Positions 1 through 7,527 of a stretch of 8,063 bases of DNA are shown here, piece by piece; within the stretch, counting starts at the first letter, position 1; every line of letters begins with the position of its first letter. The DNA comes from Burkholderiales bacterium. GTDB taxonomy: Bacteria; Pseudomonadota; Gammaproteobacteria; Burkholderiales; Burkholderiaceae_C. Below the pieces are notes generated by a model, which saw only the letters and a program-made list of their open reading frames with translations, was not told where the DNA came from and did no database searches. The DNA lies in the NCBI GenBank assembly GCA_011390055.1, contig JAABTC010000066.1:1-8063 (forward strand), in the 5' to 3' direction. A program made the position numbers and the translations under genes.

Positions 1-1033
1 CACCTGACAGGAAGAGCGCGTCGGGTCCGAAGATCGCCTTGGTCCAGCCACCGACGAAGCCGACGAAGGCCACCACCATGATCAGCGGCCCGGGGGTCGT
101 CTCGCCCAGCGCCAGCCCGTCGATCATCTGCGGCCCGCTCAGCCATTGATGGTGTTCGACAGCGCCCTGGTAGACGTAGGGCAGGACCGCGTAGGCGCCA
201 CCGAAGGTGAGCAACGCGGCCTTGGTGAAGAACCAAGCCATCTGCGGCAGCACGGCCTCCCAGCCCCAGGCCCAGGTCAGGCCGGCGATGCCGGCCAACC
301 ACAGCGCCAGGCACACGGCCAGCACGCGCCAGAAGCGCGGCCAGGTGAAGCGCGCGTGCGCGGGCGGCGGCGTGTCGTCGTCGATCAGGGCCGGCGCATG
401 CGCCGCAGCGGCAGCGCCATGCCCGGTGCTGCCTGCGAACGTCGCCGGGGCCCAGCGCCCGCCGAGGTAACCGACGGCCGCCGCAGCCAGCACGATCAGC
501 GGAAAGGGCAGTTCGGCGGCGACCAGGGCGACGAACGCACCCACCGCCACGCTCCAAAGCCACGCATTCTTCAGGACCCGCGCGCCGATGCGGACCGCCG
601 CGGCGACCACGATCGCGGTGACGGCGGGCTTGATGCCATAGAAAAGGCCGGCAACCGCCGGCACGTCGCCATGCACCAGGTACACCCACGACAGGCCGAT
701 CAGCAGGAACAGCGAAGGCAGCACGAACAAACCGCCGGCTGCCAGGCCACCCCAGGTGCGGTGCATCAACCAGCCGATGTAGGTGGCCAGCTGCTGCGCT
801 TCCGGCCCCGGCAGCACCATGCAGTAGTTCAGCGCATGAAGGAAGCGCTGCTCCGAGATCCAGCGCCGGCGCTCGACCAGTTCGGTGTGCATCAAGGCGA
901 TCTGCCCAGCCGGCCCGCCGAAGCTGATGAAGCCGAGCTTGAGCCAGAAGGCCAGCGCGCGGCCGAAGGTGACCGGTTCGACCGGCGATGAAAAAGGGCA
1001 GCCCTCGGGCTGCCCTTGCGCAGGTTGCCGCAC
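1..1033 (-). CDS. chrA: Chromate transporter ChrA, long-chain (CHR family), C-terminus beyond window
   Basis: Inner-membrane chromate efflux protein. I read the minus strand codon by codon and found no internal stop from 1126 to the window edge. The first half carries the CHR signature SFGGPAGQIA, followed by HTELVERRRWIS and LNYCMVLPGPEAQQLATYIGW. After a hydrophilic linker (about 430-340, with a run of Asp, Pro and His) the second half starts and repeats the pattern: KAALLTFGGAYAVLPYV and GETTPGPLIMVVAFVGF. This is the two-domain long form (about 400 residues). Roughly 60 C-terminal residues are missing beyond base 1. The start is uncertain: there is no ATG in frame upstream of the conserved core. 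The only usual start codons are GTG at 1033 (used here) and GTG at 1057, neither with a Shine-Dalgarno sequence. The next in-frame ATG (892) would delete the family signature. An intrinsic terminator lies within the first codons. The identity is firm, the 5' end is not. Confidence 0.88.
   Translation of the reverse strand, partial: MRQPAQGQPEGCPFSSPVEPVTFGRALAFWLKLGFISFGGPAGQIALMHTELVERRRWISEQRFLHALNYCMVLPGPEAQQLATYIGWLMHRTWGGLAAGGLFVLPSLFLLIGLSWVYLVHGDVPAVAGLFYGIKPAVTAIVVAAAVRIGARVLKNAWLWSVAVGAFVALVAAELPFPLIVLAAAAVGYLGGRWAPATFAGSTGHGAAAAAHAPALIDDDTPPPAHARFTWPRFWRVLAVCLALWLAGIAGLTWAWGWEAVLPQMAWFFTKAALLTFGGAYAVLPYVYQGAVEHHQWLSGPQMIDGLALGETTPGPLIMVVAFVGFVGGWTKAIFGPDALFLSG
991..1017 (-). terminator. 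Intrinsic terminator reading on the minus strand
   Basis: Read on the minus strand, GGGCAGCC, a CGAG loop and GGCTGCCC form a perfect 8-bp stem (10 bp with flanking A/T pairs), followed directly by TTTTT. This is a textbook Rho-independent terminator. It would end transcripts coming from barnase-barstar and the small ORF. It also lies inside the predicted first codons of chrA, if chrA starts at 1033. Confidence 0.8.
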
Positions 1034-1038
1034 CCGGT

Positions 1039-1257
1039 TCAGGCGGCGTTTAACCACATCGCGGTGTCGAACGCGCTGCTCATCAGCGGCATGTTCATGC
1101 CGAAGCTGGCGTTTGCTGCGGCGGCTTTAGCCGCGGCTGCGCTCTTGGACTTGCTGGTGCCGGCCTCGTTGCCGACCGTGCTCGTGTGGGCCACTTCCGT
1201 CGCCCGCTCCCATGACCCGATATCTTGGGAGCGGGCTACTGAAAAGAATAGAAGCAC
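1039..1257 (-). CDS. Possible small Ala-rich hypothetical protein (doubtful)
   Basis: An ORF of 72 codons begins with GTG at 1257, overlapping the barstar end by 22 nt. A shorter reading from GTG at 1194 gives 51 residues. Neither start has a clear Shine-Dalgarno sequence. The predicted peptide has a polar, Lys/Ser-rich middle (TSKSKS), an Ala run (AAAAKAAAANAS), then a Met-rich stretch (GMNMPLMSS) and the C-terminus FDTAMWLNAA. I do not recognise a family. In favour of a gene: it lies between barstar and an intrinsic terminator on the same strand. Against: there is no good start, the composition is low-complexity, and an inverted repeat sits in its first codons. It may be only the 3' untranslated region of barstar or a leader for chrA. 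Its TGA ends 5 nt before the chrA GTG candidate, so translational coupling is possible. Confidence 0.3.
   Translation of the reverse strand: MLLFFSVARSQDIGSWERATEVAHTSTVGNEAGTSKSKSAAAAKAAAANASFGMNMPLMSSAFDTAMWLNAA
1087..1102. repeat. Perfect 7+2+7 inverted repeat
   Basis: CGGCATG, TT, CATGCCG: a perfect dyad inside the doubtful small ORF and about 55 bp upstream of the chrA GTG. It could be an operator, an RNA hairpin, or chance. A second small dyad, GCGGCT-TT-AGCCGC, lies at 1121-1134. Confidence 0.45.
1202..1236 (-). terminator. Strong hairpin at the barstar stop codon (no T-tract)
   Basis: GCCCGCTCCCA at 1202-1212 pairs perfectly with TGGGAGCGGGC at 1226-1236, giving an 11-bp stem with a 13-nt loop. 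Read on the minus strand it begins at the last base of the barstar TAG. No T-run follows, so it is not a classic intrinsic terminator. It may stabilise the barstar mRNA 3' end, cause pausing, or act with Rho. The fold is seen directly; the role is inferred. Confidence 0.5.
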
Positions 1258-1631
1258 CTGAACGGTATCTTTCGTTCCCCCCAGAAGTCGGCCGCATCGC
1301 GGAAGGCGTCGAGCAATTGCTCGCGCGTCTCCCGGTCGAAACGTGGGTTGTCGGGAAGCTGCTCGAGCACGACGACGAAACCGGGTTGCTGGCCCGACTT
1401 CAGGACCATGTCGGTCATGCAGTCGTACAGCGCATCCAAGTTCTTGCCGTAGTGCACCGGAAAGGTGAAGGCATCGGCGATGCCTTCGAGCACGTCCTGC
1501 TTGGACTGGGCCTGCGCCATGTTCGCGTAGAGGAAATGCTGTCCCGCCTGCTGCGCGGCCTGCATCAGATCCTCCACGCGGTAGGCGCGGATCGATTGCA
1601 CGATGTTTGGACGGACTGTCTGCAAGAGCAT
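1236..1631 (-). CDS. Barstar-family ribonuclease inhibitor
   Basis: Cytosolic inhibitor expected to bind and block the ribonuclease encoded just upstream, protecting the producer's own RNA. The product is 131 residues with no signal peptide. The key match is FPVHYGKNLDALYDCMTDM (residues about 57-75), which aligns with barstar's YYGENLDALWDCLTGW. It keeps Tyr61, Asn64, Asp66, an aromatic at 69 (Tyr for barstar Trp38) and Asp70 (barstar Asp39, which contacts barnase arginines). It is about 40 residues longer than Bacillus barstar, with an N-terminal helix-like extension and a C-terminus ending RCFYSFQ. The frame could begin at a TTG at 1652, but ATG at 1631 is chosen because a perfect AGGAGG lies 8 nt upstream. 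The gap from the ribonuclease stop is 50 bp, so the two are likely one transcript. Confidence 0.88.
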   Translation of the reverse strand: MLLQTVRPNIVQSIRAYRVEDLMQAAQQAGQHFLYANMAQAQSKQDVLEGIADAFTFPVHYGKNLDALYDCMTDMVLKSGQQPGFVVVLEQLPDNPRFDRETREQLLDAFRDAADFWGERKIPFRCFYSFQ

Positions 1632-1639
1632 GTCGCGTA

Positions 1640-1645
1640 CCTCCT
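1640..1645 (-). promoter_or_regulatory. Ribosome binding site AGGAGG that fixes the barstar start
   Basis: The minus strand reads AGGAGG, eight bases (TACGCGAC), then ATG at 1631. This perfect Shine-Dalgarno rules out the TTG at 1652, which would put the site inside the coding sequence. It is far stronger than the site in front of the ribonuclease gene (GAGG before a GTG), so the inhibitor may be translated in excess. Confidence 0.8.
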
Positions 1646-1681
1646 GGTTCAAAGTAAAAGCGGAATCGGCCCGCCGCGGGC

Positions 1682-2077
1682 TCAGTTCACGATGCGGCGA
1701 AAGCTGTTGTAGTGGTCGGCCGTGTAGTAGCAGGCCTCGGGCGCCGCGGGCTCGCGACCGCCGCAGACGATGCGGCGCGCCCCCCGGTCATTGGAGCCCG
1801 GCGTGCGCACGGTGTACTCGCGGTAGTAGCCACGGTTCTGGCGCGGCAGATGCCGCTCCCGGTTGAAGAAGACGCTGCCATCCTTGGCATAAGGAAACGG
1901 CCCCCCACGGCGGATCAGGTGCTCGGTGCGTCGCGCTTCAGCCGGCAGGCTCGACAACGCCACTCCGTCCGCCACCGGCGCGGCAGGCATCGCCGCGCCG
2001 TCGCGCGCCTGGACCAGCGGGCCGAGCAGCAGAGCGGCCAGCAGCCCACTGGAGGCGACGCAACGCAAGAACCCCAC
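1682..2077 (-). CDS. Secreted barnase-type ribonuclease (N1/T1 microbial RNase superfamily)
   Basis: Small exported guanyl-type RNase, 131 residues. An N-terminal signal peptide is visible: Arg5, the hydrophobic run LLAALLLGPLV and a likely cleavage after VQA (residue 24). The mature part has GGPFPYAKDGSVFFNRERHLP (residues 58-78) and then YYREYTVRTPGSNDRGARRIV and ACYYTADHYNSFRRI. By comparison with barnase Glu73, Arg83, Arg87 and His102, the catalytic residues are Glu87, Arg98, Arg101 or Arg102, and His122, so the enzyme should be active. Cys105 and Cys116 flank a short loop and could form a disulfide after export; Bacillus barnase has none. The start is GTG at 2077, with GAGG five bases upstream and a promoter ending 37 bp upstream. 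The inhibitor gene follows at once. Target unknown: nutrient RNA, or rival cells. Confidence 0.88.
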   Translation of the reverse strand: MGFLRCVASSGLLAALLLGPLVQARDGAAMPAAPVADGVALSSLPAEARRTEHLIRRGGPFPYAKDGSVFFNRERHLPRQNRGYYREYTVRTPGSNDRGARRIVCGGREPAAPEACYYTADHYNSFRRIVN

Positions 2078-2113
2078 GAAAGCCTCGGGAAAACCCTGAA
2101 AAATCTATCGCGC

Positions 2114-2142
2114 ATGGTACCGGATCGTGGAAAAAAGCTCAA
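2114..2142 (-). promoter_or_regulatory. Predicted sigma70-type promoter of the ribonuclease-barstar operon
   Basis: On the minus strand, TTGAGC (2142-2137), a 17-base spacer and TACCAT (2119-2114) match the -35 and -10 consensus at four of six positions each, with ideal spacing. Transcription would start near 2107, about 30 nt before the GTG. The A/T-rich spacer start (TTTTTT) stands out in this GC-rich DNA. It lies in the 149-bp gap between maeB and the ribonuclease gene, so the module has its own promoter. Confidence 0.55.
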
Positions 2143-2226
2143 GCGGGTGCCTGTTTTTGGTGCAGAGCCTTTGTCGTCGCAGTGGGCGCACACCTCCGTG
2201 CAAACCAAAGTGGGGTATGGGTCTGT

Positions 2227-4548
<2,322 letters not shown>

Positions 4549-4673
4549 GGTGGTGATCCGCGATCGGGCAGAGGGTTGAGGTGCAGCGCAGCGAACGATG
4601 ATGCCGCAGGGGCGCGGCCGACACCATAGCCGCCGACCCCATGCTCACCCATGCGCGAAAGTGCGTAGCCGCT

Positions 4674-4692
4674 TTGCGTGGAGCATACGCAA
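4674..4692. promoter_or_regulatory. Candidate operator dyad in the maeB / sensor-kinase intergenic region
   Basis: TTGCGT, seven bases, ACGCAA: perfect 6-bp arms in a 19-bp dyad. A further TGCGT half-site lies at 4662-4666, 13 bp from the left arm in direct orientation. The dyad sits between two divergent genes, 15 bp before the sensor kinase ATG and about 125 bp before the maeB ATG. The geometry suits a dimeric regulator acting on one or both genes. No factor can be named and no clear sigma70 promoter was found nearby. Confidence 0.35.
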
Positions 4693-4706
4693 TACTGACC
4701 CGCAGC

Positions 4707-6782
4707 ATGGCTGACGCACCGCACCGAAGCCCGTCGACATCCGGGCCGCCGCGCTGGCGTCGGGCGTCGCTGTGGGGCCTGCTGATCGTGCTGCTCGGGA
4801 TCGCGCAGACCTTGCTGGTGCTGCTGGCGCTGAACTACGAGACCACCCGTGCCCAGGACCGCACCGATGCGGTCGCCTCGGCCATGGCGGCGCAGGTGCG
4901 CCAGCGCCTGGCGCGCAACGTGCAGAGCCTGCAGTCCCTGCTGTGGAACGACCCGGACCTGGCGCCCTGGCGGGTGGCCGGTGCCGAGCTGCTGCGCCAC
5001 CGGCGCGAGCTCGTGCGCATCGAGCAGCGCGATGCGGGCTTCGAGATCCACGACGTGCTGCAGTCGCCCACCCTGCCCAACCTGTTCTCCCCGATCGCGC
5101 GCGGTGCGCTGGGCCTGGAGGCCGAATCCGCCTGTGGCGTGTCGCGCCGCACTGGATCGCCGGCGTTCTCACGCAGCTATTTCGTGCCGCAGCCGGCCGG
5201 CCTCGGGCTCGAGCTGATCGACCTGTGCCTGACTTCGAGCGGCACCGATGGGCGGCCGGCCCACCTGGTGGCCAGCGTGTCGTTGAGTGCCCTGCTCGAA
5301 GAGGCCTATGCGGCCGAGCCGGCGCCGGGGCATGAGCTCAGCTTCGTCGAGCTCGACGGCGCGCGGCTGGCGCGGACCGGCAGCGTGCGCGGTGCCGGCG
5401 TGTACCGGGCCGAGCAGGGCATCGACCTCGACGGGGTGGCGCTGCACCTGCGCGCCGAAAGCAGCGAAGGCCGCCCGCACCTGATCCCCAACCTGAGCCT
5501 GGCGCTGGTGGTCGGTTTGTCGCTGGCGCTCTTCGCCCTCGTGATCCTGCTGGGCCGCGACGTGCGCCGCCGGGCTGCGGCCGAGGAACGTCTGGCCGAG
5601 GCATTGGCCTTCCGCAAGGCGATGGAAAACTCCCTCGTCACCGGCCTGCGTGCGCGCGACCTTCTCGGCCGCATCAGCTACGTCAACCCCGCCTTCTGCG
5701 ACATGGTCGGCTTCGCGGCCGACGAACTGCAACAGGCCGCCACGCCGCCGTACTGGCCGCCCGAGCGCGTGGCGGAGTACACCGCGCGGCAGGCGCAGCG
5801 GCTGGGTCAGCTCGGCCAGGGGGCCGGCGCCGACACCCGCGTGGGCTACGAGACCGTCTTCATGCGCAAGAACGGCGAGCGCTTTCCGGTGATGCTGTAC
5901 GAAGCGCCGCTGGTCGACAGCGCCGGACGCCACAGCGGCTGGATGAGTGCGGCGCTCGACGTCTCGGACCAGCGGCGCGTGGAGGAGCTGGCGCGCCAGC
6001 AGCAGGAGCGCCTGCAAGCCACCGCCCGGCTGGCCACCGTCGGCGAGATGGCCTCGCTGCTCAGCCACGAGCTGAACCAGCCGCTGTCGGCGATCGCCAG
6101 CTACGCCAGTGGTTCGCTGAACCTGCTCGACGATGCCGACCGGCCCGGGGCCACGCGGGACGACGCCGACGAGCTGCGCGGCCTGCTGCGCCAGTCGGTC
6201 TCGCGCATCGCCGAGCAGGCCGAGCGCGCCGGCCGCACCATCAAGAGCGTGCACGACTTCGTGCGCAGGCGCGAACAGGCGCGCGAGGTGGTGCCCCCCG
6301 CCAGCCTGGTCGAAGCGGTGCTGCCACTGGTGGGCTTGCAGGCGCGCAAGAGCGGCACCCGCATCGAGGTTGACATCGCAACGTCGTCGCCGCGCGTGTG
6401 GGCCGACCGCACGATGGTGGAGCAGGTGCTTTTGAACCTGTCGCGCAATGCCATCCAGGCCATGGAAGGCGACACACCGGCGCTGGCGCGCGTGCTGCGG
6501 CTGGCGGTGCGGCCCCTCGATGTTGCCGTTCCGCAGGCGGCCGACGCGGCCGCGACGCCGGGCTGGGTCGAGTTCAGCGTCGGGGACGCCGGGCCGGGCA
6601 TCGCGCCCGAGGTCGCCGAGCGCCTGTTCACGCCGTTCTTCACCACCCGCAGCGAGGGCATGGGCCTGGGGCTGTCGTTGTGCCGCACGGTGATCGAGCA
6701 ACACGGCGGCGCGCTCGATTTCGACACCGGGCCCGACGGCACCACATTCCGCTTTACGCTCCGGGCCGCGCCCGCCGCTTGA
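4707..6782 (+). CDS. dctS: PAS-domain membrane sensor histidine kinase, DctS-like
   Basis: Sensor of a two-component system, probably for C4-dicarboxylates (succinate, malate, fumarate). Numbering from ATG 4707 (691 residues): TM1 at about 22-42, a periplasmic sensing region about 43-260, TM2 at about 260-282, then a PAS domain (about 310-420) with ISYVNPAFCDMVGF and MRKNGERFPVMLYEAPL. The HisKA helix has LLSHELNQPLSAIASYASG, with phospho-acceptor His454. The ATPase domain has the N box NLSRNAIQAM, G1 motif GDAGPGIAP, F box FTPFFTTRSEGMGLGLSL and the C-terminal HGG. The architecture and the PAS and H-box wording match DctS-type kinases. The ATG at 4641 would add 22 residues, but those codons include GTA, GGA, ATA and TTG, unlike the gene body, so 4707 is preferred. 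Neither start has a Shine-Dalgarno. The response regulator follows in the same operon. The dicarboxylate ligand is inferred from family and from the maeB neighbour; FixL-like or other PAS kinases are alternatives. Confidence 0.85.
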   Translation: MADAPHRSPSTSGPPRWRRASLWGLLIVLLGIAQTLLVLLALNYETTRAQDRTDAVASAMAAQVRQRLARNVQSLQSLLWNDPDLAPWRVAGAELLRHRRELVRIEQRDAGFEIHDVLQSPTLPNLFSPIARGALGLEAESACGVSRRTGSPAFSRSYFVPQPAGLGLELIDLCLTSSGTDGRPAHLVASVSLSALLEEAYAAEPAPGHELSFVELDGARLARTGSVRGAGVYRAEQGIDLDGVALHLRAESSEGRPHLIPNLSLALVVGLSLALFALVILLGRDVRRRAAAEERLAEALAFRKAMENSLVTGLRARDLLGRISYVNPAFCDMVGFAADELQQAATPPYWPPERVAEYTARQAQRLGQLGQGAGADTRVGYETVFMRKNGERFPVMLYEAPLVDSAGRHSGWMSAALDVSDQRRVEELARQQQERLQATARLATVGEMASLLSHELNQPLSAIASYASGSLNLLDDADRPGATRDDADELRGLLRQSVSRIAEQAERAGRTIKSVHDFVRRREQAREVVPPASLVEAVLPLVGLQARKSGTRIEVDIATSSPRVWADRTMVEQVLLNLSRNAIQAMEGDTPALARVLRLAVRPLDVAVPQAADAAATPGWVEFSVGDAGPGIAPEVAERLFTPFFTTRSEGMGLGLSLCRTVIEQHGGALDFDTGPDGTTFRFTLRAAPAA

Positions 6783-6841
6783 CCGTTCACCCTCGCCTTT
6801 CACCTGCCGTGCCTTCGACCCCTGCGCCATCGGCCAGCCCG

Positions 6842-7474
6842 ATGGGTCTGCCGATCGTCTACCTGGTTGACGACGAGGCCGTCTTGCGCGAGGCGATGGC
6901 GTGGCTGCTGCGCTCGCGCCGGCTGCTGTCGGAGGCCTATCCAAGCGCCGAGGCCTTCGAGGCCATGTTGCTGTCGCGCCTGGCGCAGGGGCGCCGCTGG
7001 CCCAACGCGCCGTCCGCGCTGTTGCTCGACGTGCGCATGCCCGGCCTGAGCGGCCTGGCCCTCTTCGACCGCCTGCAGGAGCGCGGCCTGCTCGCGGCGC
7101 TGCCGGTCATCTTTCTCACCGGCCACGGCGACGTGCCGACGGCGGTGGCCGCTGTCAAGCGCGGTGCCTTCGATTTCGTCGAGAAGCCTTTTTCCGACAA
7201 CGCCCTGGTCGACCGCATCGAACAGGCGCTGGCGGCCAGCCGGCAGGTGCTCGAAATCCAGCGCACGCAGGACGGGGTGGCCCGCGCGGTGGCCGACCTG
7301 ACCGAACGCGAGCGCGACGTGATGCAACTGGTGGTCGAGGGCCGGCCCAACAAGCTGATCGCCGATGCGCTGGGCATCAGCGTGCGCACGGTCGAGGTGC
7401 ACCGCGCCCGCGTCTTCGACAAGATGGCCGTCAGGTCGGCGGTGGAGCTGGCCAACCTGCTGCGCACGCATTGA
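6842..7474 (+). CDS. dctR: FixJ/LuxR-family response regulator, DctR-like
   Basis: Transcription regulator phosphorylated by the upstream kinase. Numbering from ATG 6842 (210 residues): the receiver has the acidic pair Asp10-Asp11 (VYLVDDEA), phospho-acceptor Asp63 (LLLDVRMPGLSG), Thr93 (FLTGHGD) and Lys115 (FVEKPF). A linker helix leads to a LuxR-type helix-turn-helix (about 153-210) with LTERERDVMQLVVEGRPNK and IADALGISVRTVEVHRARVFDKM. Asp63 is about ten residues later than in FixJ, because of an insertion (SRLAQGRRWPNA) before beta-3. GTG at 6809, only 26 nt after the kinase stop, is an in-frame alternative adding 11 Pro/Ser/Ala-rich residues; neither start has a Shine-Dalgarno. ATG is preferred because the family starts just before the first beta strand. 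In Rhodobacter, DctS/DctR control a dicarboxylate transporter; no transporter is in this window, so the target is elsewhere or is maeB. Confidence 0.86.
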   Translation: MGLPIVYLVDDEAVLREAMAWLLRSRRLLSEAYPSAEAFEAMLLSRLAQGRRWPNAPSALLLDVRMPGLSGLALFDRLQERGLLAALPVIFLTGHGDVPTAVAAVKRGAFDFVEKPFSDNALVDRIEQALAASRQVLEIQRTQDGVARAVADLTERERDVMQLVVEGRPNKLIADALGISVRTVEVHRARVFDKMAVRSAVELANLLRTH

Positions 7475-7488
7475 CCCTCTGCATCGTC

Positions 7489-7514
7489 CGCTCGCCCTGA
7501 GGTATCGAAGGGCC
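7489..7514. repeat. REP-like repeat / bidirectional hairpin between convergent genes
   Basis: CGCCCTGAGGTATCGAAGGG, with flanks, resembles a short GC-rich repeat that I recall as abundant between genes in beta- and gammaproteobacteria (form: GCCCTGAG..TCGAAGGGC). GCCCT at 7494-7498 pairs with AGGGC at 7509-7513 around a 10-base loop. It fills the 53-bp gap between the converging 3' ends of the response regulator and greB, a usual site for such elements, and may end transcription from both sides. Copy number cannot be judged from one window. Confidence 0.5.
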
Positions 7515-7527
7515 AGCGCGTGGAGTC

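Noticed and set aside
146..991. Open frame of 281 codons on the plus strand.
   Set aside because: Antisense shadow of chrA, whose signatures read cleanly on the minus strand.
2143..2226. Terminator downstream of maeB.
   Set aside because: Only a 4-bp GCAC/GTGC stem was found, with no T-run. Too weak to report.
4641..4706. Upstream ATG for the sensor kinase, adding 22 residues.
   Set aside because: Codon use there (GTA, GGA, ATA, TTG) differs from the gene, there is no Shine-Dalgarno, and it covers the candidate operator dyad.
4641..4706. Sigma70 promoter using TTGCGT as -35 for maeB or the kinase.
   Set aside because: At 16-19 bp spacing, no hexamer on either strand is close to TATAAT.
6398..6841. 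Extension of the response regulator frame upstream to 6398.
   Set aside because: It overlaps the kinase ATPase domain out of frame, with shadow-like Arg/Ala/Gly composition. The receiver domain begins just after 6842.
5169..6944. Open frame of 591 codons on the minus strand, opposite the sensor kinase.
   Set aside because: Low-complexity Arg/Gln/His/Ala composition and no motif. It is the antisense of a kinase with all its catalytic boxes intact.
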